Shown: positions 48,046 to 57,028 of the stretch, piece by piece | How the letters are laid out: every line of letters starts with the position of its first letter | Numbering within the stretch: position 1 is the stretch's first letter | Assembly (NCBI RefSeq): GCF_001883705.2 | Contig: NZ_MDEQ02000001.1 | Span: 1 to 64,000 of the forward strand | Length of the DNA: 64,000 nt | DNA from: Burkholderia catarinensis | GTDB lineage: Bacteria > Pseudomonadota > Gammaproteobacteria > Burkholderiales > Burkholderiaceae | Direction: 5' to 3' | The notes under the pieces: generated by a model | What the model was told of the DNA's origin: nothing | Database searches by the model: none | What the model saw: the letters and a program-made list of their open reading frames with translations, nothing else | Program-made: the position numbers and the translations under genes

Positions 48046-50013
48046 ATGCCTATGACCGACATTGAACGAAATGCCGCGCGGCTTGCGGCGCTGCCGCTAG
48101 GCGATGTACGGCTGGCGCTGTCGGCGTCGCCGCCCGGCTTCGCGCCGGCGTTGAGCGCGCTGCAACGGCGGATGACGGCGTTCGGCGCGCAGTGCGTGCC
48201 GCTGCGGCGCGTTTGCGCCTTTCCCGACGACGTGGCGTCCACGGGCTGCGACATGATTCACGCGCGTCTTGCCGATGCGTCGGGCGCGCGCGTCGACGTG
48301 TCGCTGCGCGGCTGGCCGGCGGCCGGCGCGCCCGTGTCCGATGCGCTGCTGCAGGCCGCGACCGGCATCACTGGCTGGCATGCGCGTGCCGAGCACGCGT
48401 GGCGGTCGCTCGGCGTTGACTACGTGTCGACGCTCGGCGCGTCGCTCGCGTCCGCGTCCGCGCTGGCCGCGTTGGCTGCCCAGCGCGGACGCGACGGAGC
48501 GCCGCCTGCCGCGCTGTCGCTTTGTCTTGCCGATGCCGCGCTGTTCGCGATGGGCCAGTACCTCGCGATGGATCACGCCGGGCAGCCCGTGCAGCCGCCG
48601 CGCGACGAGAACGATCGTCCACCGCCGTTCGAGAGCGGCGACGGCGAGCGCTTCGAATTCGAAGCGCTCGACCCGGACGCATGGGGGCACTTCTGGCAGC
48701 GTGCGGGGGCTGCCGCGGACGACATCGCGGCCGGGTGGCGCCCGTTCATGCTGCGCTACACGCAGGCGTGTGCGCCGCTGCCGGCCGGCCTGTTTCGCGT
48801 GGTGGCCCGGCTCGACTATGCGTCGCTGTGCGCGATTGCGCGCGATACGGGTACCTATGTGAGCGCGGTGCGTGATGCGGCCGCGCTGCGCGACGATCCG
48901 CGCGACGCGCGCTGGCGCGCGGGCGGCCCGTGGCAATTCGATCCGGCGGCGGAGCCGGCCGGTACGCCGCCGTTCGCGCGCGGCGATGTGCCGGCGGTGC
49001 CCGGCCGGCCGCTCGCCGGCATGACCGTGCTTGAATCCTGCCGGTTGATCCAGGGGCCGCTCGCGGGTCACGTGCTGCGCCTGCTCGGCGCGCGCGTGAT
49101 CAAGATCGAGCCGCCCGGCGGCGATCCGATGCGCGGGATGCCGCCGCTGGCGGGTGGCGTGTCCGCGCATTTCGACGTGATCAACCGCGGCAAGGAATGC
49201 ATTGAACTCGATCTGCACACGCGCGCCGGGCGCGACCGCGTGTTCGACCTCGCGCGCGACGCTGACGTGTTCCTGCACAACTGGGCGCCCGGCCGCGCCG
49301 CGCGGCTCGAACTGACGGCGGCCGATTTCGCGCGGGTCGCGCCCGCGCTCGTCTACGCGTCGGCATCCGGCGCCGGGCGGGAGCCGGCGCACGACGATCC
49401 GGTCGGTACCGACTTCATGGTGCAGGCGCACAGCGGCCTGGCGGCGCTGATTGGTGGCCCGTACGGAAGCGGCGGCGCGCTGCTGACGCTGGTCGACGTG
49501 CTGGGCGGCGTCGCGGCGGCCGAGGGCGTGGCCGCCGCGCTCTACGCGCGCGCCGTCGACGGCCGCGCGCGCGGGTTCGATTCCGCGATGACGGGTGCCG
49601 CGGCGCTGCTCGTTGCGCACGCGCACGAAGCGGCGGCTGCGCCGCGTGCCGATGCCGAGCCACTCGCCGCGGCGCTGGGCCTGCCGGCCGCGTACGCGAC
49701 GCGCGACGGCCGCCTGATGATCGATGTGCCACCCGGCGAACGCGGCGCGGTGTGCCTCGTGAGGCTGTGCGGTGCCGTGTACGGCGTGGTGCCGGACGAT
49801 GCGGCCGAGCGTCTCGCCGCCGCGCTCGCCGTGCACGACACCGTGCACTGGCAGCGCGAATTTGCCGCACACGACGTGCCGGCCGTCGCGATCGCGGCCG
49901 ATGCGGCCGACGTCGCGGCCCATCCGCTCCTGGCGGGCAGCGTGCGGCGTGAAGCCGACCGCCTGTCCGTCACCTGTCCCTGGACCTTCACTCACACTGA
50001 GACGCTTCGATGA
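48046..50013 (+). CDS. CaiB/BaiF class III CoA-transferase-like protein of the qbs locus (double-length)
   Basis: About 655 residues, first gene of the right operon. Residues about 325-640 are a clear CaiB/BaiF domain (GMTVLESCRLIQGPLAGHVL, ARVIKIEPPGGDPMRGM, FDVINRGKECIELDL), with the catalytic Asp in GTDFMVQAHSG. The first about 320 residues look like a degenerate second copy. An acyl-CoA-transferase-like gene is also part of the Pseudomonas qbs locus (qbsK), where its step is unclear. The start is uncertain (ATG 48046 or 48052). The stop overlaps the qbsL-like start by 4 nt. Confidence 0.8.
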   Translation: MPMTDIERNAARLAALPLGDVRLALSASPPGFAPALSALQRRMTAFGAQCVPLRRVCAFPDDVASTGCDMIHARLADASGARVDVSLRGWPAAGAPVSDALLQAATGITGWHARAEHAWRSLGVDYVSTLGASLASASALAALAAQRGRDGAPPAALSLCLADAALFAMGQYLAMDHAGQPVQPPRDENDRPPPFESGDGERFEFEALDPDAWGHFWQRAGAAADDIAAGWRPFMLRYTQACAPLPAGLFRVVARLDYASLCAIARDTGTYVSAVRDAAALRDDPRDARWRAGGPWQFDPAAEPAGTPPFARGDVPAVPGRPLAGMTVLESCRLIQGPLAGHVLRLLGARVIKIEPPGGDPMRGMPPLAGGVSAHFDVINRGKECIELDLHTRAGRDRVFDLARDADVFLHNWAPGRAARLELTAADFARVAPALVYASASGAGREPAHDDPVGTDFMVQAHSGLAALIGGPYGSGGALLTLVDVLGGVAAAEGVAAALYARAVDGRARGFDSAMTGAAALLVAHAHEAAAAPRADAEPLAAALGLPAAYATRDGRLMIDVPPGERGAVCLVRLCGAVYGVVPDDAAERLAAALAVHDTVHWQREFAAHDVPAVAIAADAADVAAHPLLAGSVRREADRLSVTCPWTFTHTETLR

Positions 50014-52454
50014 CATTCGACTCCACGCTTTCCGCCGCCCGGTCGCGCGGCGCCGTTCCGGAATCCGGCGCCGTGCGCGACCACGTTCCCGCCGCGCTGC
50101 GGCGCGCCTGGGCCGACGCCGGCATTTACGCAGGGCGCGACCTGTTCGGCGCGTTCGCGGGTTACGCCGATGCGCACCCGCTCGCGCTCGCGGTGTCCGA
50201 CGGCGGCATCGCGCTCACTTATGCGCAACTGCGCGTGCGCAGCCTCGGGCTCGCGACCGCGCTGCACGAATGTGGCGTGCGTGCGGGCGACGTCGTGGCG
50301 GTCAACCTGCCGAACGGCTGGCGTGCCTGCGCGGTCGACCTGGCCGCCGCTGCGCTCGGCGCGATCGTGCTGCCTTACCCGATCGGCCGCAAGCGGCACG
50401 AGAGCCGTGCGCTCCTTGCGAAGTCGGCCGCGAAGGTGCTGATCTGCCAGCGGCGGGTCGGCGACATTGACTATGCGGCACTGGTTGACGGGCTGCGCGA
50501 CGAACTGCCCGTGCTCGAACGCGTGTTCGTGCACGGCGCGCGCTATCTTGACTGGCCTGACCTCGATCGCTGCTGGGAGCGTGAGCCGCATCCGTACCGT
50601 GCGGGCGTGCTCGACCCGGACGGCCCGGTGCGGCTGATCGCGTCGTCGGGTTCAGAGGCCGAGCCGAAGCTTGTGCTGTATTCGCACAATGGCTTGATTG
50701 GCGGGCAGGCGTCGTACCTGAAGAGCCTCGGCGCCGATGTTTCGTTGATACGCGCGATGTTCTGCGTGTCGCTCGCGTCCCCGTTCGGCTCGCTCGGCAC
50801 GTCGTGCACGCTCGCGGCGCTCGGCGGTGCACTCGTTAATCTCGAGCGGTTCGAGCCGACCGCCGCCCTGCTCGCGATCGCCGCGCTGCGCGTTACGCAT
50901 CTGTTCGCGGGGCCGAACATGGTCGACATGCTGCTCGAAAGCCCACTGCTCGTGGACGGCGGGGACGATGCGCCCGACCTGTCGTCGCTGAAGGCGATCG
51001 TTAGCGGCGGTTCGGCGCTGAGCGCGGAAACCGCGCGGCGCGTGCGTGACATGATCGGCTGCGCGCTGATCCAGTCGTACGGCTCGGCGGACGGCGTCGC
51101 GTGTCACACCGCGCTCGACGACGATTTCGATACGGTCGTCGCGACGGTCGGGCGGCCCGATCCGGCGGTCGTCACGGTGCGGATCGTCGACGATGCGGGC
51201 CGGGATGCCGACCCGGGCGACGAAGGCGAGATTTGGGCGCGCGGGCCGATGACGCCGATGGGCTACTACGGCGCGCCGGAACTGAACGAACGCAATCGCG
51301 CGGCGGACGGCTGGGTGCGGCTCGGCGATCGCGGCCGGATGGATGCGGCCGGCTATCTGCAGATCGTCGGCCGCCGTGCGGATACCGTGTTGCGCAACGG
51401 CGTGAAGATCAATCTCGTCGAGATCGAGATGCTGCTGCACGGGCATCCCGACGTCGCGGACGTGGCCGTCGTGCAGGCGGCGGGCGATGCGGCCGTCGTG
51501 CGGCTCTGTGCGTGCGTCGTGCCGCGCGTGGGCCGCCAGGTGCCGACGCTTGACGCGATCAACCGCTTCCTGCTCGACGACGGGGGCGTGGAGAGCAGCA
51601 AGCGCATCGACGCGGTGGTGCCGTGCCCGCGGCTGCGGCTCGCACCGTCGGGCAAGGTCGATCGCGCGACGCTCGCGCGCGAAGTCGCGACCGCACAGGC
51701 TGCGCTTGCGACCTGCCTGCCGGGCGCGCAACCCGCGCTGTCCGCGGCGCCGATCCTCGATCTGCTGATGGGCGTCGAGCGTGCCGGTGTGCTGCGTGCG
51801 GCGATCGAGTTGCGCGTGTTCGACCGGCTGGCGGCTGGCCCGCGCGGTGCGGCCGAACTGGCCGGCGAACTGCAGGCCAGCGCGCGCGGGATGCGGATCC
51901 TGCTCGATGCGCTGGCCGGGCTCGAGCTCGTCGACCACGACGCCGCGCGTGCACGCTATGCACTGAACCCGACGTCGCAGCGCTTTCTCGTGACCGCGTC
52001 GCCGCACTACATCGGCGGCCTTTCGAGCGTTTATACGGCCGATCTGATGTGGGACACGTTCCGGCATTTCAAGGACGCCGTCGTGGCGGGCGGCAGCGTG
52101 CTGCCGTCGAGCCTCGAGGCCGCAGATCACCCGTACTGGCAGGAGTTCGCGGTCGGCATTGCGGACACGAGCCGCCGCACCGCGCGGCGCGGCGCGTCGC
52201 GGATCTGCTCGCGCCGTGGGCCGCCGCGCGCCGGTCGGTCGCCGTACTCGATCTCGGCTGTGGCAACGGTATCTACGGCTTTACGTTCGCGCAGGCGCAG
52301 CCGAAGGCGACCGTCTGCGGCGTCGACTGGCCGTCGATCCGCGACGCGTGTGCGCGCACCGCGCACGAATTCGGTGTCGAGGCGCGCGCGCAGTTCGTCG
52401 GCGGTGATCTGTTCGACGTCGAGATTCCGGGGCAGTACGACCTCGTCATCCTGA
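50010..52454 (+). CDS. qbsL: AMP-ligase/methyltransferase, qbsL-like, reading frame broken near 52185
   Basis: The frame starts ATG at 50010 and encodes an adenylating domain (about 1-560): IASSGSEAEPKLVLYSH, QSYGSADG, WVRLGDRGRMDAAGYLQIVG and the late lysine in APSGKVDR. There is no carrier-protein domain. From about 575 it becomes an O-methyltransferase dimerisation region (LLMGVERAGVLRAAIELRVF, LNPTSQRFLVTASPHYIGGL). After FAVGIADTSRR (about 52170) the frame turns to arginine/serine-rich nonsense until 52454. The SAM-binding half continues in another frame. In qbs biosynthesis QbsL activates the quinoline acid and methylates its 4-hydroxyl. Confidence 0.85.
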   Translation: MTFDSTLSAARSRGAVPESGAVRDHVPAALRRAWADAGIYAGRDLFGAFAGYADAHPLALAVSDGGIALTYAQLRVRSLGLATALHECGVRAGDVVAVNLPNGWRACAVDLAAAALGAIVLPYPIGRKRHESRALLAKSAAKVLICQRRVGDIDYAALVDGLRDELPVLERVFVHGARYLDWPDLDRCWEREPHPYRAGVLDPDGPVRLIASSGSEAEPKLVLYSHNGLIGGQASYLKSLGADVSLIRAMFCVSLASPFGSLGTSCTLAALGGALVNLERFEPTAALLAIAALRVTHLFAGPNMVDMLLESPLLVDGGDDAPDLSSLKAIVSGGSALSAETARRVRDMIGCALIQSYGSADGVACHTALDDDFDTVVATVGRPDPAVVTVRIVDDAGRDADPGDEGEIWARGPMTPMGYYGAPELNERNRAADGWVRLGDRGRMDAAGYLQIVGRRADTVLRNGVKINLVEIEMLLHGHPDVADVAVVQAAGDAAVVRLCACVVPRVGRQVPTLDAINRFLLDDGGVESSKRIDAVVPCPRLRLAPSGKVDRATLAREVATAQAALATCLPGAQPALSAAPILDLLMGVERAGVLRAAIELRVFDRLAAGPRGAAELAGELQASARGMRILLDALAGLELVDHDAARARYALNPTSQRFLVTASPHYIGGLSSVYTADLMWDTFRHFKDAVVAGGSVLPSSLEAADHPYWQEFAVGIADTSRRTARRGASRICSRRGPPRAGRSPYSISAVATVSTALRSRRRSRRRPSAASTGRRSATRVRAPRTNSVSRRARSSSAVICSTSRFRGSTTSSS

Positions 52455-52759
52455 GCCAGATCCTCCATCACTTCGCCGAGGACGCATGCCGCCGGCTGCT
52501 CGCGCGCGCATGCCGCCTCCTCGCGCCCGGAGGGCGGATCGCGGTTTGCGATTTCATGATCTCGGACGCGCCGCCCGCGAGCGAGCCCGTGCCGCGCCTG
52601 TTCGCCGCCCAGATGCTCGGGCTCACGCAGGCGGGCGACTGCTATCCGGTCGCCTCAGTCAGGGCGCTGCTCGCCGAACAGGGGCTCGTCGGTGTCACGG
52701 CCACGCCGCTGAAGGGTGTGCCCGTGCACTGCGTGACGGGCGACCGCACGGCAGATTGA
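52184..52759 (+). pseudogene. Frameshifted C-terminal SAM-methyltransferase half of the qbsL-like gene
   Basis: In the frame ending at 52759 the missing part of the methyltransferase is intact: RVADLLAPW, then VAVLDLGCGNGIYGF (SAM motif I), YDLVILSQILHHFAEDACRR and GGRIAVCDFMISDAPPASE. No start codon with a ribosome site precedes it, so it is not a separate gene. Joining it to the upstream frame needs a net one-base gain (or loss of two) within the GC-repeat around 52170-52200. Confidence 0.8.
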
Positions 52760-52834
52760 CCAATGCATCGCAGACGCGTCATCACGGTGCAGCGCGAGCC
52801 GTATCGATCAGGTATCCAGATGAAGGGGAATCAG

Positions 52835-54550
52835 ATGCAAACTCAATTGTGGCGACTCGCGGGAGTCGTCTACGCCGATATCGCGACGAGCGTCGCGATC
52901 GGGCTGGCCGTCACCGCGTGCTACGCGGCCCAGGCGCTGTGCATTGCGCTCGGGATCGCGGCCGTGCTGTCGGGCGCGTCGCCGTCGGACGTGTTCGGTT
53001 GGGTGCTTGGCTTCGCGGCGTTCGCGCTCGCACGGATCGCGCTGATGTGGGCCGGCGAAGTCGCGGCGCTGCGCACCGCGAGCCGCACCAAGGCACGGTT
53101 GCGCGCGCGGCTGCTGCCGCAGGCGCTGGCGCTCGGCGCGGACGGCGGCGCGGGTCGTACCGCTGAACTACAGCACACCATCATCGGCGGCGTCGAGGCG
53201 CTCGAGACGTATTACGGCCGCTACATTCCGGCCGTCTGCGTTGCACTTGTCGGCTGCACCGGCGTGATCGGCGCCGTCGCGTGGCTCGATCCGCTGTCCG
53301 CGAGTGTGCTCGCCGCCTGCGTGCTGGCGGTGCCCGTCGTCGATCGCGTGTGGCTGCGGCTGTGCCGGCCAAAGGCATCGGGGCTGATGGCGTCGATGGG
53401 GCGCTTCGGCGCGACGATGCTCGACAGCCTGCAGGGCATTGCCACGCTGAAGGCGTTCGACGCGGCCGGCACGCGCCGCGCGGCGCTGGTCGCCGCGGCG
53501 GCTGACCTGCGCAGCGAGGCGATGGGGATTCTTTACGCCACGCTGATGCGCAACGGCGTGACGGGCCTGTTCGGGCTTGGCTGCATCGCGCTGGTGGCGG
53601 CGTTAAATGCGTCGCGTGCGGCGTCGGGCGCGCTGCCTGCGACGACCGCGCTGATCACGCTGTTCCTGGCGCGCGAGGCGTTCCGGCCGGTCGACCGGCT
53701 CGACAAGACGTTCCATGTCGCGTGGGGTGCCGCGAGCGCGGCCGCGCCGATCGCCGCGTTGCTCGATGCCGAACCGCCCGTGCGCGAGCCGGCGTCGCCG
53801 CGCGCGCCGGGCGCGCGCTCGGACATCGCCTTCGACGACGTGACGTTTGCGTGGCCGGGCAGTGACCGGCTCGCGCTCGAGCGCGTGTCGTTCGCGGTCG
53901 GCGAGCGCGAATTCGTTGGTGTCGTCGGGCCGTCGGGCGCCGGCAAGTCGACGCTTGGCGCGCTGCTGACGCGGATGGCCGACCCGCAGCGCGGCGCAGT
54001 GCGGATCGGCGGCGTCGACCTGCGCGACCTGCCGCTGGCGGCGATGCGCGCGCAGGTCAGCGCGGTGTTCCAGGACATCGTGCTGTTCCACGGCAGTATC
54101 GAGGACAACCTGCGGTTCGCGCGCCCCGACGCGGACGCGCAGGCGATTCGCGACGCGGCGCGGGTCGCGCACGTCCACGAGTTCATCGAAAGTCTGCCGC
54201 ACGGCTATGCGACCGTTGTCGGCGAGCGCGGCGCGCAGTTGTCGGGTGGCCAGCGGCAGCGGATCGCGATCGCGCGCGCGCTGCTGCGCGACAGTCCCGT
54301 GCTCGTGCTCGACGAAGCGTCGTCGAGCCTCGACACGGAGAGCGAGCGCGCGTTCCACGACGCGCTCGCGCGGCTGCGCCGGCATCGCACGGTGCTGATG
54401 ATCGCGCACCGGCCATCGACGATCCGCCAGGCCGACCGCATCGTCGTGCTCGACGAAGGCCGCGTCGTCGAGCAGGGTACGCATGCCGAACTCGTCGCGC
54501 GCGACGGACGCTATGCGCGCCTGATCGCACGCGATGCGGGTTGCGCGTGA
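52835..54550 (+). CDS. ABC exporter-type half-transporter (TMD-NBD fusion) in the siderophore operon
   Basis: 571 residues: about six membrane segments (1-310) then an ATPase domain with Walker A VVGPSGAGKST, signature LSGGQRQRIAIARALL, Walker B VLVLDEASSSLD and H-loop IAHR. CydD/YbtP-like fold. The ATG at 52835 has AAGGGGAA; another ATG at 52820 is possible. As a lone half-transporter it should form a homodimer. In a siderophore locus such proteins can export the ligand or, as with YbtP/YbtQ and IrtAB, take up the iron complex. Confidence 0.85.
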   Translation: MQTQLWRLAGVVYADIATSVAIGLAVTACYAAQALCIALGIAAVLSGASPSDVFGWVLGFAAFALARIALMWAGEVAALRTASRTKARLRARLLPQALALGADGGAGRTAELQHTIIGGVEALETYYGRYIPAVCVALVGCTGVIGAVAWLDPLSASVLAACVLAVPVVDRVWLRLCRPKASGLMASMGRFGATMLDSLQGIATLKAFDAAGTRRAALVAAAADLRSEAMGILYATLMRNGVTGLFGLGCIALVAALNASRAASGALPATTALITLFLAREAFRPVDRLDKTFHVAWGAASAAAPIAALLDAEPPVREPASPRAPGARSDIAFDDVTFAWPGSDRLALERVSFAVGEREFVGVVGPSGAGKSTLGALLTRMADPQRGAVRIGGVDLRDLPLAAMRAQVSAVFQDIVLFHGSIEDNLRFARPDADAQAIRDAARVAHVHEFIESLPHGYATVVGERGAQLSGGQRQRIAIARALLRDSPVLVLDEASSSLDTESERAFHDALARLRRHRTVLMIAHRPSTIRQADRIVVLDEGRVVEQGTHAELVARDGRYARLIARDAGCA

Positions 54551-54651
54551 ATCGCATCACCCATTCCAACCACTACCACCACGCTTCAAGGGGTTCGCGG
54601 CGAGGCCGTTGCCGGCCGGTCGAGAACGGAGCATCAGCAGGGGAATGTTTC

Positions 54652-57018
54652 ATGAGTCGTCGTTGCAGTCGTGCTGCCCGGACCCGCCGGGCGACTTCGC
54701 GTATCGCTTCACCGGATCGATTCCCCGTTCAATCCTTCAGTTTACCGAACGTTTCACTCATCAGCTTCGCGGGCGCCGCCGGTGCCGGGGTGCGTCGCGC
54801 GGTCAGGCCGATTGCGCCGCTGTCGCTTGCGCTAGCGGCCGCTTGTGCGGTACCGCTGTCCGCGCACGCGGGGGGCGGCGCGATGGCCGTTCCGGCTGCT
54901 ATCCCGTCGCCGGCTTCTGCTTCCACCTCGTCCGACCCGGCCACCGGCGTACAGCTCGAAGCGGTGACGATCACCGCGCGCCGCCACAGCGAATCGCAGC
55001 AGAAAGTGCCGGTCAGCGTGACGGTGGCGAGCGGCGTGGATCTCGCGGTCGACGCCGCGCCGTCGGCCGGCAACGCGGGCCTGGCGCGTTCGGTGCCGAA
55101 CCTCGCGTTCGCGGATATCGGTGCGACCTATGCAAACGTGTTCAGCATTCGCGGCGTTGGCTCGTTCATGCCGCTCGCGGCCGACGACGAATCGGTCGTG
55201 ATGTACGTGAACGACGTGCCGCGCGCGACCACGGGCGCGCCGCCGACCTTCATGGACGTTGACCGCGTCGAGGTGCTGCGAGGCCCGCAGGGTACGCTGT
55301 TCGGCCGCAACACGCAGGGTGGCGCGATCAACGTGATCACGAAGCAGCCGACCTTCAAGCGCGAATTCTCGGCCACCGCGGAAGCCGGCACGCACGGCCG
55401 CTGGCTCGGCGAGATGATCGGCAACGGGCCGGTGTCGGACGATGTCGCCGCGCGCGTCGCGGTGCGGATGTCGAACCTGAACGGCAGCGTGCCGAACCTC
55501 GCGACGGGCAGCACCGACGGGCGCGTGAAGATCGGCGCCGCGCGTGGCACGGTGCTGTGGGTGCCCGACGACCGCACGTCGGTCACGGTGTCGGGCTTCG
55601 TCGACCAGACCGAGACCACCGCGCCGCGCTTCGTGCTGCTGCAGAACCCCGATTTCCCGCAGGTCGAGCTGGATCCGTCTACGGTCAGCCGCTGGCGCGA
55701 CGCGGGCGGCAGCGTGCGGGTCGAGCGCGCGTTCGACCGCGTCAAGTTCACGTCGCTGACGAGCTACCAGGATTCGCGCAACGTCCAGCAGTTCGACCTG
55801 ACCGACGGGCTTATCTATTCGGCGCTGTCGACGCGGCCGGCGAGCGTGTTCAACGTGCCGGGTGCGGACTACACCGAGATGCATTTCGGCGAATCGACGT
55901 TCCAGCAGGAGGTGCGGCTGAATTCGCACGACGACAGCCCCGTGATGTGGACCGCCGGGTTCAATTATTTCCATTCGCGCTTCACGAACGACACGTCGGC
56001 GGTCGCGTCGCCGGCCGCGTTCAATTTCGTGACGACGCAGAACGGCCAGCAGCACAACCGCATCAATACCGACAGCATGTCGCTGTTCGGCGAGGCGAGC
56101 TGGCCGCTCACGGCGCGGCTGAAGGCGATCACGGGCGTGCGCGCGACCTATGAGCGCAAGGACGCGCGCTATGCGTTCGACGGCAACGGCAATCCGAAAG
56201 TCGTGAGCCGGTTTCGCGAGGACGACAGCCTGAGCGACACGTTCGTCACCGGGCGCGCGGGCCTGACGTTCGACTGGACCGATACGCTGATGACCTATAC
56301 GACCGTGTCGCGCGGCGAAGCGTCGGCCGGGTTTCCAGCCGTGACCGTGAACGGGCCGCAAGGCCGGCGCGAGTCGTCGTTTCCCGCGTCGACGAGCTGG
56401 ACCTACGAACTCGGCTTCAAGTCGCTGTGGCTCGATCGGCGACTCAGCGTCGACGGGTCGGTGTTCTACAACGACGTGAAGAACGGCCACCTTGTCGCGT
56501 TCTTCCCGTCGAGCGGGCTGTTCATGCCCGCGTCGCTCGACTATCGGACCTATGGCGCGGAATTCGAACTCGGCGCGAAGGTGTCGCGCTACGTACGGTT
56601 GACGGCTGGGCTCGGCTATACGCATGGCGAACTGCGCTCGGTGCCCGCCGGCGACGTCACGGGTGCGCGGTCGGGCAACCGGCTGTCGAACGTGCCGCGC
56701 ACGACGGCCAACCTCGGCGTGCACGGCGAATTGCCCGGCGGCGCCGTCGGGTTGCCGGGGCGCTTCAATGCGGACGTGGCGTGGCAGTTCGTCGGCTCGC
56801 GCGCGGTCGACGTGCGCAACAGCTTCAATCTCGCCGCGTACAGCGTGGCCAACCTGCGGGTCGGCTGGACGTACCGGAACTGGACGCTGTACGGGTTCGC
56901 GGAGAACTTGTTCGACCGCCGCTACGTCGTCGCGGGGCAGAGCTGGGCGCCGGGTGTCGGTTCGGTGCGTGTCGGCCAGCCGCGCGTCGTCGGCATCGGC
57001 ATGACGACGCAGCTTTGA
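54652..57018 (+). CDS. qbsI: TonB-dependent ferri-siderophore receptor, qbsI-like
   Basis: 788 residues with AGGGGA before the ATG at 54652. A signal peptide of the PLSLALAAACAVPLSAHA type ends near residue 70 after an unusually long basic N-terminus. TonB box VQLEAVTITARR, plug domain (VFSIRGVGSFMPL, VDRVEVLRGPQGTLFGRNTQ) and a 22-strand-like barrel ending in an aromatic-rich tail (RYVVAGQSWAPGVGSVRVGQ). Resembles FecA/IroN-like outer-membrane siderophore receptors. Overlaps the ABC gene's frame end and is followed by an MFS gene after 10 bp. Confidence 0.88.
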   Translation: MSRRCSRAARTRRATSRIASPDRFPVQSFSLPNVSLISFAGAAGAGVRRAVRPIAPLSLALAAACAVPLSAHAGGGAMAVPAAIPSPASASTSSDPATGVQLEAVTITARRHSESQQKVPVSVTVASGVDLAVDAAPSAGNAGLARSVPNLAFADIGATYANVFSIRGVGSFMPLAADDESVVMYVNDVPRATTGAPPTFMDVDRVEVLRGPQGTLFGRNTQGGAINVITKQPTFKREFSATAEAGTHGRWLGEMIGNGPVSDDVAARVAVRMSNLNGSVPNLATGSTDGRVKIGAARGTVLWVPDDRTSVTVSGFVDQTETTAPRFVLLQNPDFPQVELDPSTVSRWRDAGGSVRVERAFDRVKFTSLTSYQDSRNVQQFDLTDGLIYSALSTRPASVFNVPGADYTEMHFGESTFQQEVRLNSHDDSPVMWTAGFNYFHSRFTNDTSAVASPAAFNFVTTQNGQQHNRINTDSMSLFGEASWPLTARLKAITGVRATYERKDARYAFDGNGNPKVVSRFREDDSLSDTFVTGRAGLTFDWTDTLMTYTTVSRGEASAGFPAVTVNGPQGRRESSFPASTSWTYELGFKSLWLDRRLSVDGSVFYNDVKNGHLVAFFPSSGLFMPASLDYRTYGAEFELGAKVSRYVRLTAGLGYTHGELRSVPAGDVTGARSGNRLSNVPRTTANLGVHGELPGGAVGLPGRFNADVAWQFVGSRAVDVRNSFNLAAYSVANLRVGWTYRNWTLYGFAENLFDRRYVVAGQSWAPGVGSVRVGQPRVVGIGMTTQL

Positions 57019-57028
57019 CGGGAGCCCC

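Noticed and set aside
51623..52759. A separate 378-codon gene for the methyltransferase half
   Set aside because: Its first about 190 codons are an Arg/Ala-rich shadow of the ligase frame and there is no ribosome site near the true domain start; a frameshift is the simpler reading.
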